The notes below the pieces were generated by a model, which did no database searches, had not been told where the DNA came from, and worked only from the letters and a program-made list of their open reading frames with translations. A stretch of DNA of 16,077 nt from contig JBBRHH010000067.1 of NCBI GenBank assembly GCA_038222915.1, positions 1 through 16,077 of the forward strand, read 5' to 3'. Position numbers and translations under genes: made by a program. Source of the DNA: JBBRHH01 sp038222915 (GTDB lineage Bacteria; Planctomycetota; Phycisphaerae; Tepidisphaerales; Tepidisphaeraceae). This document shows, in pieces, positions 7,650 to 14,983 of this stretch; the first letter of the stretch is position 1, and the number at the start of each line of letters is the position of its first letter.

Positions 7650-9107
7650 ATGGGCAAAGGCGTCATGTTTCAGTACTTCGAGTGGAACTGCAAGAATGAC
7701 GGCAGTTTGTGGAGAGAGCTCGCGGAGCGGGCGCAGGAGATTAAGAATCTGGGGACGACGGCGGTGTGGATGCCGCCGCCTTATAAGTCTTTTGACGGGC
7801 CCATCAGCACAGGGTATGCGCCGTACGATTTGTATGATCTTGGAGAATTTGAGCAGAAGGGGGCGGTTCGAACGAAGTATGGAACGCGGGAGGAATATCT
7901 GGCGGCAGTGAAGGCTGTGCAGGCAGTGGGAATGGATGTGTACGCGGATATTGTATTGAACCACCGGTTGGGCGCGGACCAGACGGAGGAAGTAGAGGTT
8001 GAGGAGATTTTGCCTGACGATCGCAATCAGGTGCTTGGCGAGCCATTCAAGATTCAGGCCTGGTCGCACTTCGAATTTCCCGGGCGGGGTGGCATGTATT
8101 CATCGTTCAAATGGCACTGGCAGCACTTCGTTGCGTTTGGCGTGAACGCGGCCCTGAAAGACGATCATGGCCGAATCTATCGCGTGAAGGGTAAGAGCTT
8201 TTCGACCGACGTGGACCACGAGTATGGGAACTTTGACTACCTTATGGGGGCGGATGTTGATCAGAACCACTCGGAAGTTCGCGAAGAGTTGATGCGATGG
8301 GGCAAATGGTTCATCGAGACAACTGGAGTGAATGGCCTTCGGTTGGATGCGATAAAGCATATTCCGGCGGCGTTCTTCAAGGACTGGCTCGCGGAGCTGC
8401 GGGGGTATTTCAAAGGGCGGGAGATCTTTGCGGTCGGCGAGTACTGGTCTGGTGGGGTTGGCGCACTGCAACACTATGCGGATGCGACCGGCGGCGTGGT
8501 GCGGCTGTTTGATGTTCCGCTGCATTACAAATTTCATAAGGCGTCGAAGAATGGCCAGGAGTTTGATCTGTCAAAGGTGTTTGACGACACACTGGTGAAG
8601 GACAATCCGTTGCTCGCGGTGACGTTTGTGGACAATCACGACAGTCAACCCGGCCAGTCGCTGGAGTCTTGGGTGGAGGATTGGTTTAAGCCGCTGGCGT
8701 ACGCGCTGATCCTCCTGCGCGAGCATGGCTATCCGTGCCTGTTCTATGGCGACTATTTTGGGAACCCCGGCAATGAACAGGGCAAGAATAAGCTCACAAG
8801 CCATCGAAAGCTGATCGATGACTTCATCGTGGCGCGGGCGAACCATGCGTATGGCGAGCTGCATGATTACTTCGATCATTCGCAATGCGTGGCTTGGTAT
8901 TGGACGGGGGATGAGGAGCATAAATCGTCGCTGGCGGTGGTGATGAGTGTGGGCGATGCGGGAAACAAACGGATCAAGACGTCGCGGAAGCTAGTGACGT
9001 TTCGAGATCTGACCGGGCATTGGGCCGAACCGGTTACGACGGATGAAAATGGGGAGGCGGAGTTTAAATGCGCGGCCGGCAGCGTGAGCGTCTGGTGTCT
9101 GTGCTGA
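7650..9107 (+). CDS. amyA: Cytoplasmic alpha-amylase, GH13 (AmyA type)
   Basis: This 485-residue enzyme hydrolyses alpha-1,4-glucan bonds. All four GH13 conserved regions are visible: DVYADIVLNH (96-105), GLRLDAIKH with nucleophile Asp233, IFAVGEYW with acid/base Glu264, and FVDNHD with Asp331. The start MGKGVMFQYFEWN and segments such as YDLYDLGEFEQKGAVRTKYG, GNFDYLMG, WFKPLAYALILLREHG and the end GEAEFKCAAGSVSVW match the E. coli AmyA/Bacillus AmyS group (GH13_5). No signal peptide is present, so it acts inside the cell, probably on stored glycogen or imported maltodextrins. It has no starch-binding domain. It stands alone; its stop is 5 bases from the end of the convergent kinase gene. The identification is secure. 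Confidence 0.96.
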   Translation: MGKGVMFQYFEWNCKNDGSLWRELAERAQEIKNLGTTAVWMPPPYKSFDGPISTGYAPYDLYDLGEFEQKGAVRTKYGTREEYLAAVKAVQAVGMDVYADIVLNHRLGADQTEEVEVEEILPDDRNQVLGEPFKIQAWSHFEFPGRGGMYSSFKWHWQHFVAFGVNAALKDDHGRIYRVKGKSFSTDVDHEYGNFDYLMGADVDQNHSEVREELMRWGKWFIETTGVNGLRLDAIKHIPAAFFKDWLAELRGYFKGREIFAVGEYWSGGVGALQHYADATGGVVRLFDVPLHYKFHKASKNGQEFDLSKVFDDTLVKDNPLLAVTFVDNHDSQPGQSLESWVEDWFKPLAYALILLREHGYPCLFYGDYFGNPGNEQGKNKLTSHRKLIDDFIVARANHAYGELHDYFDHSQCVAWYWTGDEEHKSSLAVVMSVGDAGNKRIKTSRKLVTFRDLTGHWAEPVTTDENGEAEFKCAAGSVSVWCLC

Positions 9108-9112
9108 GACGT

Positions 9113-11218
9113 CTATTCCACAGTGCGCTGGACGAGGCTTGCGGCCATGGTGATGAGCTCGTGGGGCTCGACGGGTTTAACCAGATGCATTTGGAATCCG
9201 GCGCGAACCGCGCGGAGCCGGTCTTCGGGTCGGGCATAGGCGGTCAGTGCGAGGGCCGGGGTGTTGCCGCCGAGTTCCTTGTCCAGCTCCCGGATTCGAC
9301 GCATGAGGGAATAGCCGTCTTCCACCGGCATGCCGATGTCGCTGATGAGCACGTCGGGAGGTTCGGCGGTGAACGCGTCGAACGCCTCGGCGGCGCTGGA
9401 CGCCGTTCGGACACGCGCACCGCAATCCTCCAGCAACCTCCGAAAGATTGCCCTTGTGTCGGCCTCATCGTCCACAACGAGAATCCGCACGCCCTCGAGT
9501 TGAGGCGCGCTTGCGCTCAGGCAGTTCGGTGATGAAGTTGAAAGTCTGTCTTCTCCTGTTACGCCGGGGTCTGGCTCGGTCTGCGCTACCATGATCGGGA
9601 GAATAACGGTGAACGTTGTTCCTTTTCCAGCCCCGTCGCTACGAGCCATCACGCTTCCGCCGTGAAGCTCGACGAGTTGTTTCACGATCGAGAGGCCCAA
9701 GCCCAGGCCGCCGTGCCTGCGGGTGGTGGACGCATCGGCTTGTCTGAAGCGATCGAAGACGTGGGGCAGAAATTCCGTGGTGATGCCTTCGCCGGTATCG
9801 ATGACGTTCACTTCGATATGGGCTCCATCGTTCTGCAGTGTGACACGGACGCTGCCTCCGCGCGGCGTAAACTTGATGGCGTTGGAAACGAGGTTCCAGA
9901 AGACCTGATGGAGGCGGTTGGGGTCGCCGGAGACAGCGATGGGAGTTGCGTCTGAGGCCAGGTCCAATCGAACACCTTTGGCTTCGGCCGCCGGGCGCAT
10001 GGTATCGACGCCAGCGCGCACGACGGTGGCAAGGTCGACGCTCTGCACGTCGAGTCGCACTTTCCCACTGACTATGCGGCTCATGTCGAGCAGGTCTTCG
10101 ATGATCTGGGTCTGGGCGCGGGCGTTGCGTTCGATGGCGACGATTCCCTCGTCGAGGTCGTCGGCGGAAATGCTTGCGCCGCTTTTGCGAAGAATTTGTG
10201 ACCAGCCGAGAATCGCGTTCAGCGGGGTGCGCAGCTCGTGGCTGAGGGTCGCGAGGAAGTCATCCTTCATCCGGCTGGCGCGCTCGGCGTCGGCGCGGGC
10301 GGCACGCTCGCTGGCAAGGCTCTGCTCCCGGTCGAGTTCCGACTGTCGTCGCTGCGAAATATCACGGGTGGAACCGACAACTGCCTCCACCTTTCCCGCG
10401 GCCGAGAGCACCGGCGAAAAGATGTATTCGTAGAAACCGGTCGCGCCGCTGGGGCTGGTGTACGGGGTTTCATCCCGCACCTGGGTTCTTGTATTGATCA
10501 CCTGGCGAATCTGGTTGTGAAGCCTGTCGGCCAGGTCGGCGGGATATTTCAAGTCGTCAAAGTTCTTACCGACGGCTTGCTCAAGACTGAGGCCCCACAG
10601 GTTGAGCAGCGCCGGATTCGCGTAGAGGAACCGGCAATCGAGATCGAAGATATATGTGAAGTCGGTGATGTGAGAGAGGGCGATGTTGAAAATGCGCGAC
10701 TGGCGTTCAAGCGTGATTGCCAGTTCGCGCGCTGAATCTTCGGAGTGTTTGCGATTGGTGACATCGATGCCATGCGCCAGGATGCCGGTGATGGAATTGT
10801 CGGCATCCGAAGTCACCTGATAGACGAAGTCGAGGAAACGTTCCTCGGGCGGCTCCGTGGGGGTGCGCTGAAGGAGAACGCGCACGTCTTTGCCGACATA
10901 AGGAACGCCCGTGGCATAGACGCCATCGAGTAACTTGATGAAGCCCTGGCTCTCCACTTCCGGCAGCGCCTCACGAACGCTCTTGCCGATCACGTCACGA
11001 TTGCCGATGAGGTTCAGATATTGATCGTTAACCAGTTCGAAGATGTGATGGGGTCCGCGCAGCACGGCGATGAATGCGGGCGATCGCCTGAAGACCTCCG
11101 CGAGCGCGTTGCGCTGGATTTCATCCGGCGTCAGCGCGCCATCGCTGGTTTGCAAATCGGCTTGTGTGGGCTGCATGGGAACACGTTCGGACATGATACG
11201 AATGAGGATGTCCTTCAT
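9113..11218 (-). CDS. Hybrid sensor histidine kinase, PAS-PAS-HisKA-HATPase-REC
   Basis: The 701-residue protein begins with two PAS domains (about 40-155 and 175-290), joined by a short coiled segment (about 291-317) to a HisKA domain with H-box SHELRTPLN (phospho-acceptor His327). The ATPase domain shows the N box WNLVSNAIKFT (441-451), G1 DTGEGI (474-479) and G2 GLGLGLS (504-510). A C-terminal receiver domain (about 576-700) has Asp583-Asp584, phospho-acceptor Asp627 in DVLISDIGMP, Thr659 and Lys681. No membrane segment is seen, so it senses a cytoplasmic signal. PAS cofactor ligands cannot be assigned. No partner response regulator or output domain is adjacent, so it is an orphan whose phosphate must pass to a distant partner. 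ATG 11218 fits the promoter upstream; ATGs at 11194 or 11176 are alternatives. Confidence 0.94.
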   Translation of the reverse strand: MKDILIRIMSERVPMQPTQADLQTSDGALTPDEIQRNALAEVFRRSPAFIAVLRGPHHIFELVNDQYLNLIGNRDVIGKSVREALPEVESQGFIKLLDGVYATGVPYVGKDVRVLLQRTPTEPPEERFLDFVYQVTSDADNSITGILAHGIDVTNRKHSEDSARELAITLERQSRIFNIALSHITDFTYIFDLDCRFLYANPALLNLWGLSLEQAVGKNFDDLKYPADLADRLHNQIRQVINTRTQVRDETPYTSPSGATGFYEYIFSPVLSAAGKVEAVVGSTRDISQRRQSELDREQSLASERAARADAERASRMKDDFLATLSHELRTPLNAILGWSQILRKSGASISADDLDEGIVAIERNARAQTQIIEDLLDMSRIVSGKVRLDVQSVDLATVVRAGVDTMRPAAEAKGVRLDLASDATPIAVSGDPNRLHQVFWNLVSNAIKFTPRGGSVRVTLQNDGAHIEVNVIDTGEGITTEFLPHVFDRFRQADASTTRRHGGLGLGLSIVKQLVELHGGSVMARSDGAGKGTTFTVILPIMVAQTEPDPGVTGEDRLSTSSPNCLSASAPQLEGVRILVVDDEADTRAIFRRLLEDCGARVRTASSAAEAFDAFTAEPPDVLISDIGMPVEDGYSLMRRIRELDKELGGNTPALALTAYARPEDRLRAVRAGFQMHLVKPVEPHELITMAASLVQRTVE

Positions 11219-11233
11219 TCTTCCAAGCCGCCA

Positions 11234-11262
11234 ATTGTACCGACTTTACGATTCCTTATTAA
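11234..11262 (-). promoter_or_regulatory. Sigma-70-like promoter of the hybrid kinase gene
   Basis: On the minus strand TTAATA (11262-11257, 4/6 to the -35) and TACAAT (11239-11234, 5/6 to the -10) are 17 bases apart. The predicted start, near 11227, would leave a leader of about 9 bases before ATG 11218. Confidence 0.5.
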
Positions 11263-11293
11263 TGGCGCAGTAGCGGGGACGATCTATGCGGGG

Positions 11294-11310
11294 ATCAGGA
11301 GTTTCCTGAT
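11294..11310. repeat. 17-bp perfect inverted repeat in the divergent promoter region
   Basis: ATCAGGA-GTT-TCCTGAT is a perfect 7+7 inverted repeat. It lies between the divergent kinase and small hypothetical gene, and its right end touches TTGACC (11310-11315), a 5/6 match to a -35 for the plus-strand gene. It could be a regulator-binding site; no binder is identified. Confidence 0.4.
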
Positions 11311-11384
11311 TGACCATAACCGAAAATAGAGTAATCTACATGTATACACTTCTTGCGTGCGGAGCGTTCACGGAGGATCGTAGC

Positions 11385-11669
11385 ATGAGCATCTTTGATA
11401 GAGCCATTGAGGAGGTTGTCACTTCGATTGAGCGCCACGACGGCGTCGTCTTTGCGGTGGTGCGCTTCGACTGCGGGGAGTATGGGATCAGCCAGAACGG
11501 CCAATTGATTCGTGCTTACGTATGGCCTGAAGAACATTTCGAAGACTGCCGATCGACCATGCGGGCCTTGGCCGGCCAATCGCCCAGGACGCCGCGGCAG
11601 GTGTATTATCCGCCCCCAACGAAAGTCACGATCTCGACTTCATCCCCGCTGCTCAGCACGCGCGAATAG
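11385..11669 (+). CDS. Small hypothetical protein
   Basis: This 94-residue protein starts at ATG 11385, chosen because GGAGG at 11372-11376 is 8 bases upstream; a longer in-frame form from 11310 would run through the inverted repeat and promoter. The first 70 residues (MSIFDRAIEEVVTSIERHDG, FAVVRFDCGEYGI, IRAYVWPEEHFED) look like a compact acidic soluble domain. The last 21 residues are encoded antisense to the 3' end of thiS, a 64-base overlap, and are low in complexity (PPPTKVTISTSS). No family is recognised and no signal or membrane segment is present. The good ribosome-binding site argues for a real gene; the overlap argues for caution. Confidence 0.5.
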   Translation: MSIFDRAIEEVVTSIERHDGVVFAVVRFDCGEYGISQNGQLIRAYVWPEEHFEDCRSTMRALAGQSPRTPRQVYYPPPTKVTISTSSPLLSTRE

Positions 11670-11803
11670 TCCGCGGTTCGCACCAATCTACGATTGACCT
11701 CCACCGCAACCCGATCCGGGGTCAACTCGTGAAGCGTTATCAATTCCCCGATCGTCGTGCCGACAGGCACTTCGCGATCAGCGCCATTCACCTTCAGAAT
11801 CAT
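11606..11803 (-). CDS. thiS: Sulfur carrier protein ThiS
   Basis: The 65-residue product is the ubiquitin-like sulfur carrier of thiamine biosynthesis: its C-terminal Gly is adenylated by ThiF, converted to a thiocarboxylate and used by ThiG to build the thiazole ring. MILKVNG, GTTIGELI (residues 15-22), RVAVEVNRRLV (31-41), GDEVEIVTFVGGG (53-65) and the terminal Gly-Gly fit the family and its length. ATG 11803 is chosen because it gives the normal N-terminus; an upstream in-frame extension would run into the preceding lipoprotein gene. It starts 5 bases after the lipoprotein stop and is probably cotranscribed with it. No thiG, thiF, thiE or TPP riboswitch is visible in the window. MoaD-type carriers are a less likely alternative. 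Confidence 0.9.
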   Translation of the reverse strand: MILKVNGADREVPVGTTIGELITLHELTPDRVAVEVNRRLVRTADYSRVLSSGDEVEIVTFVGGG

Positions 11804-11808
11804 CGCGC

Positions 11809-12186
11809 TCAATGCCCGCCCCCGGGCCAGGTGATGTAGAGAAGTGTGGGAAGGCCTTTGGCCTCTGTGCCCGACCATGTGACATGGGTAAGCACGTAGG
11901 GGTGATCGATCGAGAGACTCGACTGCAACACACCGGTGGCATGTACGGGCTTCTTGGGCAACTTATCGTCCGGCCAGTATTGCGTGCTGAAAGCGGTCAA
12001 TCCCGGTGCGTTCAAAACCAGGCCAAACGGACTGTTAGTGGCTTTCCCTGAGATAGTGATCTCCTTGCTCACGTAATTGTGAAGGGCTTCATAGTCGGAG
12101 ACCGTTCCGCCGGGGTTTGAGGCACACCCGGTCAGCGTGGCGGCAGAAAGTGCAAAAAGAAACAGGGTGGCTAAGCGGTTGATCAT
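11809..12186 (-). CDS. Small lipoprotein of unknown function
   Basis: The 125-residue protein has a clear type II signal peptide with lipobox LTGC (Cys21). The mature part of about 105 residues contains EITISGKATNSPFGLVL and VHATGVLQ, alternating patterns that suggest a small beta-barrel such as an OB-like fold (inference only), and ends TLLYITWPGGGH. I recognise no named family. It is the first gene of a likely two-gene minus-strand operon with thiS, with a consensus TATAAT promoter upstream, and is divergent from the HD-GYP gene. No link of its product to thiamine synthesis is evident. Confidence 0.8.
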   Translation of the reverse strand: MINRLATLFLFALSAATLTGCASNPGGTVSDYEALHNYVSKEITISGKATNSPFGLVLNAPGLTAFSTQYWPDDKLPKKPVHATGVLQSSLSIDHPYVLTHVTWSGTEAKGLPTLLYITWPGGGH

Positions 12187-12222
12187 GGGCCGGGTTCTCC
12201 GTGGGTGATGATTCAGTCGGTA

Positions 12223-12250
12223 ATTATAAGGGGTCGGCGATTCACCGCAA
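12223..12250 (-). promoter_or_regulatory. Promoter of the lipoprotein-thiS operon
   Basis: On the minus strand TATAAT (12228-12223), a perfect -10, follows TTGCGG (12250-12245, 3/6) at a 16-base spacing. Transcription would start near 12216, about 30 bases before the lipoprotein ATG; GGAGAA follows at about 12198-12203 as a distant ribosome-binding site. Confidence 0.55.
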
Positions 12251-12338
12251 AGTAATGAATTTCCCGGAATTCCACAGTCCGATAAACCGCGTTAAGTACT
12301 CCCCGCAACGTACCGATATTTCGGATTGGAGACACGTC

Positions 12339-13469
12339 GTGCTGATACTGCCCATCGATGATGCCCAGCCGGGCATGAAACTCGCTGCTCCCGTCCTGCA
12401 TCCGGATCAGCCCGGCCAACAACTCCTGCGCTGCGGTTATGTGCTGGAGGCGGGTGTCATCCGGCGCATGCGCGACCTGCATATCGAGGCAGTATTCGTT
12501 GAATATCCGGGACTGGAACATCTCGACAAACATCTGAGTGTATATCTCAGCCCGGCCCGTCAGGCGGTGTTGTCGCAGATCAAGAAATCAATCACTTCAG
12601 TGCAGCAGCAGACCCGGCCAAAGATTTCCTACGCCGACTACACCAACGTCACACGCGACCTGGTGACAACGTTGATGGAGCAGGGCCAGAACCCAATATA
12701 TCTCGATCAGATGTCGCACCAGGGTACAGACTCAGTTGGACACGGCGCGGCCGTCGCTCATCTGTCGCTGATGCTGGGCCTGCGGCTCGAGCAATACCTC
12801 ATCGATCAACGCAAGCGCCTGGCTCCCGCAAAGGCCCGCGAAGTGGTGAACCTAGGTGTGGCGGGCATGCTGCACGACGTCGGAATGATGAAGCTGCCCA
12901 AGGAGCTGTGGACTTTCACCGAAGTGAATCCGCCGCAGGATGCAGAGATGCGAAAGGAATGGGAAACGCATTGCCGGGTGGGTTACGATCTCGTGCACGA
13001 CGACCTGGAGCCGACGGCCGCTTCAGCAATCCTGCACCATCATCAGCACTACGACGCGAGCGGCTTTCCCCCCTGCCAGAAGGAAGATCCCGAGGGCGGC
13101 GGAATGGAGGGGCAGAGGATTCACATCTACGCGCGAATCATCCTTTGCGCCAACCTCTACGATCGTCTGTCGGCGCCAATCAAAGGCGCCCGCCCCCCGA
13201 ACCACCAGATTCTGCAGTTGATGCGGACGCGATTCGCCGGATGGATAGATCCCGTCGTTCTCAAGGGCCTGGAGGCAATCGTGCCGGCGTTTCCGCCGGG
13301 CTGCCGCGTCAAGCTCACGGATGAAAGTTGCGCCATCATCGTCGACATCAACCCCGAGGACAGTCTTCGCCCGATCGTCAAACGCCTCGCCCAGGATCGG
13401 TGGACTGCGATCGAAGAGAACATCGATCTACGCAAGGCCGGAGCGCCGGCGGTCGCCGGGGTCATGTGA
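12339..13469 (+). CDS. HD-GYP-type phosphohydrolase with altered signature
   Basis: This 376-residue protein belongs to the HD-GYP group, which normally hydrolyses cyclic di-GMP. GTG 12339 is chosen as start: GGAG at 12328-12331 is 7 bases upstream and MLILPIDDAQPGM is a typical opening; an ATG at 12255 or GTG at 12201 would add a tail with no visible domain. The N-terminal domain spans about 1-60. The HD site is LHDVGMMKLP (His179-Asp180), with further metal-ligand candidates at His135, His211, His233-235 and Asp275. The GYP loop reads HHHQHYDASGFP, so GYP is GFP and the usual HHE is HHQ; the Lys of HDxGK is Met. A small C-terminal beta domain (about 320-376) follows. It has no membrane segment or receiver domain. 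Activity on c-di-GMP is uncertain. Confidence 0.88.
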   Translation: MLILPIDDAQPGMKLAAPVLHPDQPGQQLLRCGYVLEAGVIRRMRDLHIEAVFVEYPGLEHLDKHLSVYLSPARQAVLSQIKKSITSVQQQTRPKISYADYTNVTRDLVTTLMEQGQNPIYLDQMSHQGTDSVGHGAAVAHLSLMLGLRLEQYLIDQRKRLAPAKAREVVNLGVAGMLHDVGMMKLPKELWTFTEVNPPQDAEMRKEWETHCRVGYDLVHDDLEPTAASAILHHHQHYDASGFPPCQKEDPEGGGMEGQRIHIYARIILCANLYDRLSAPIKGARPPNHQILQLMRTRFAGWIDPVVLKGLEAIVPAFPPGCRVKLTDESCAIIVDINPEDSLRPIVKRLAQDRWTAIEENIDLRKAGAPAVAGVM

Positions 13470-13476
13470 ATCTATC

Positions 13477-13496
13477 CGCCGGCTTTCGCGCCGGCG
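13477..13496. terminator. Hairpin between convergent genes
   Basis: CGCCGGC (13477-13483), loop TTTCGC, GCCGGCG (13490-13496) form a perfect 7-bp GC-rich stem. It lies between the HD-GYP stop and the convergent small lipoprotein stop and may end transcription from both sides. No T-run follows on either side, so it is not a textbook intrinsic terminator. Confidence 0.5.
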
Positions 13497-13501
13497 TCGA
13501 A

Positions 13502-13804
13502 TTAGACGCAGTACGTGCCCGTCGTCATGAGCGTCTTGGCTTCGACTGGCTTGCCCCCTACCCGAACCTGATTGCGCCGGGAATCGACAACGACTTCCTC
13601 GCCGCGCGCAACCGGGCCGAAATAGATCGTCTTCCCGGAATTGATATCTTTGACATAGACGATGCCGTCGGCCGAGGCGTGCTGGGAACATTGACTGGCA
13701 GGATCTCCCGCCTGTGTGGCAGTCATGGGCACAGGATTGGGGTGCTGGTCAGCACAGCCCGTGAACAGAGCGGCCAGCAGCATCAGCCACGCAGATTTTC
13801 TCAT
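13502..13804 (-). CDS. Small lipoprotein of unknown function
   Basis: From ATG 13804 the product is 100 residues. GGAGG on the minus strand, 7 bases upstream, supports this start over an in-frame one at 13825. The signal peptide ends in FTGC (Cys17), a slightly non-standard lipobox. The mature domain contains DGIVYVKDINSGKTIYFGP and RRNQVRVGGKPV, which look like short beta strands, plus Cys39 and Cys99, which could form a disulfide in the periplasm. No family is recognised. It is convergent with the HD-GYP gene and divergent from the membrane protein/regulator operon; possible minus-strand -35 elements (tandem TTGACG at about 13849-13860) lie upstream. Confidence 0.75.
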   Translation of the reverse strand: MRKSAWLMLLAALFTGCADQHPNPVPMTATQAGDPASQCSQHASADGIVYVKDINSGKTIYFGPVARGEEVVVDSRRNQVRVGGKPVEAKTLMTTGTYCV

Positions 13805-13879
13805 GCACATTCCTCCGCAAAGCATGCTAAATGCATCGCAATGTCACGTGGCGTCAACGTCAAAATCAAAATTTGTTGC

Positions 13880-13907
13880 TTGACAGACTCCAGAGCCGAT
13901 GTATTCT
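13880..13907 (+). promoter_or_regulatory. Sigma-70 promoter of the membrane protein/regulator operon
   Basis: TTGACA (13880-13885) is a perfect -35 and TATTCT (13902-13907) a 4/6 -10, with 16 bases between. The start site would be near 13914, inside the operator-like motif described next. AAGGGA at 13923-13928 serves as ribosome-binding site for ATG 13934. Confidence 0.65.
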
Positions 13908-13920
13908 TTGCATCATAAAG
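13906..13920. promoter_or_regulatory. Operator-like motif CTTTGCATCATAAAG
   Basis: This near-palindrome (CTTTG, spacer CATCA, TAAAG) covers the end of the -10 and the predicted start site of the operon at 13934. It matches the motif in front of the diiron gene (14985-14999) at 12 of 15 positions, all differences being transitions. A site here would let the operon's own winged-helix protein repress transcription (inference). Confidence 0.5.
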
Positions 13921-13933
13921 CTAAGGGAACCAC

Positions 13934-14545
13934 ATGGAATTGCGTGAAGCACTCTCCCAGATTTCCGAGATTCGCGGCCAGATGGCACGGTCGCAGATGT
14001 TCCGAGGATATCGATCGGTTACCGCGGGATTTTCGGCGCTGATGGCGGTGGTCGCATGCCTGATCCAGACTTGGTGGATTCCAGACCCAAGCCACAACAT
14101 GCGCGATTATCTTCGGCTATGGTTCGCCGCCGCGGTATTGAGCCTGATCGTCGTGGCCGCCGAGATGATCTTTCGCTACCGGCGCACCGCATCCGAATTG
14201 CAGCGTGAAATCACCTTGCACGCGGTCGAGCAGTTTATTCCATGCCTGGTCGCGGGCGCGCTCCTGACCTTTGTTTTGCAGCGTTTTGCCACCAACACCC
14301 TCTGGATGCTACCGGGCTTGTGGGCGATCGTGTTCAGCCTCGGCATTTTCGCATCGCGCCGGATGCTGCCGCGGGCATCCAAATGGGTGGCGGGGTATTA
14401 TTTATTATCCGGACTTGTCGCCACCGCACTTGCGGCGCAAAATGGGTACGGCTACTCGCCCTGGCAAATGGCTGGAACCTTCGGTGCCGGGCAGCTGATC
14501 ACTTCTGCAATGCTCTACATCACCTTGGAGCGTCGACATGTCTGA
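13934..14545 (+). CDS. Six-helix membrane protein of unknown function
   Basis: The 203-residue product starts with a soluble stretch MELREALSQISEIRGQMARS and then has about six hydrophobic segments, near residues 27-48, 60-80, 100-117, 120-141, 150-168 and 178-197. No catalytic or metal-binding motif stands out. The last 8 bases overlap the start of the winged-helix regulator gene, so the two are translationally coupled. Pairing of a membrane protein of this size with a HTH_34-type winged-helix protein suggests that the membrane protein may sense a signal or control the regulator, but this is inference. The start is set by AAGGGA five bases upstream and by the TTGACA/TATTCT promoter. Confidence 0.85.
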   Translation: MELREALSQISEIRGQMARSQMFRGYRSVTAGFSALMAVVACLIQTWWIPDPSHNMRDYLRLWFAAAVLSLIVVAAEMIFRYRRTASELQREITLHAVEQFIPCLVAGALLTFVLQRFATNTLWMLPGLWAIVFSLGIFASRRMLPRASKWVAGYYLLSGLVATALAAQNGYGYSPWQMAGTFGAGQLITSAMLYITLERRHV

Positions 14546-14939
14546 ACTGGCCAACAAGACTCAGCCCGATTCCACCGGCCGTTTTGCGTACGAAGGCCTC
14601 GAACGCGTCATCCACGAAAAGGCGCGCCTGAGCATTATGGCCTCGCTGTCCACCCATCCCGACGGCGTACTGTTCAACGATCTGAAGGAACTCTGCGCAT
14701 TAACGGATGGCAATCTGAGCCGGCATTTGCAGCTTCTTCAGGAAACCGGACTGGTGGAGGTTTGGAAGGGAATGAAGAAGAACAGGCCGCAGACGTTGTG
14801 CCGCCTGACCGCCAAGGGGCGGGAACGTTTTCAGGAATACATCGAAGTGTTGGAGTCGGTCGTGGCTGACGCACTGTCCGCCACAGGCCGCGCTGCGCCG
14901 GCTCGCCTGCCGTTGCCCAAGGGACTTTCGCCTACCTGA
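14538..14939 (+). CDS. Winged-helix transcriptional regulator (HTH_34-like)
   Basis: The 133-residue protein carries a winged-helix domain of the PF13601 type (MarR/ArsR-like) at about residues 17-112. The opening FAYEGLERVIHEKARLSIMA is characteristic. The recognition helix is in LTDGNLSRHLQLLQETGLVEV (65-74 core), the wing in KGMKKNRPQTLCRLTAKG, and a C-terminal helix RERFQEYIEVLESVVADAL probably mediates dimerisation. No ligand cysteines typical of ArsR metal sensors are present. It overlaps the membrane-protein gene by 8 bases and precedes the diiron gene. Similar operator-like motifs before both transcription units suggest that it represses its own operon and the diiron gene (inference). 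Family assignment is firm; the signal is unknown. Confidence 0.9.
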   Translation: MSELANKTQPDSTGRFAYEGLERVIHEKARLSIMASLSTHPDGVLFNDLKELCALTDGNLSRHLQLLQETGLVEVWKGMKKNRPQTLCRLTAKGRERFQEYIEVLESVVADALSATGRAAPARLPLPKGLSPT

Positions 14940-14983
14940 TCCCAGGTGGCGCGGGCGAGCCGGATATTTTTATTTGTCTATTT

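Noticed and set aside
11809..12186. TPP riboswitch in front of thiS
   Set aside because: The sequence upstream of thiS is lipoprotein coding sequence and the short leader before that gene shows no thi-box pattern.
12201..12338. N-terminal extension of the HD-GYP protein
   Set aside because: It has no ribosome-binding site, overlaps the divergent promoter region and has no visible domain; GTG 12339 has a good ribosome-binding site.
13818..13834. GCATGC and ATGCAT palindromes upstream of the small lipoprotein
   Set aside because: Short palindromes that do not form one consistent repeat; likely chance.
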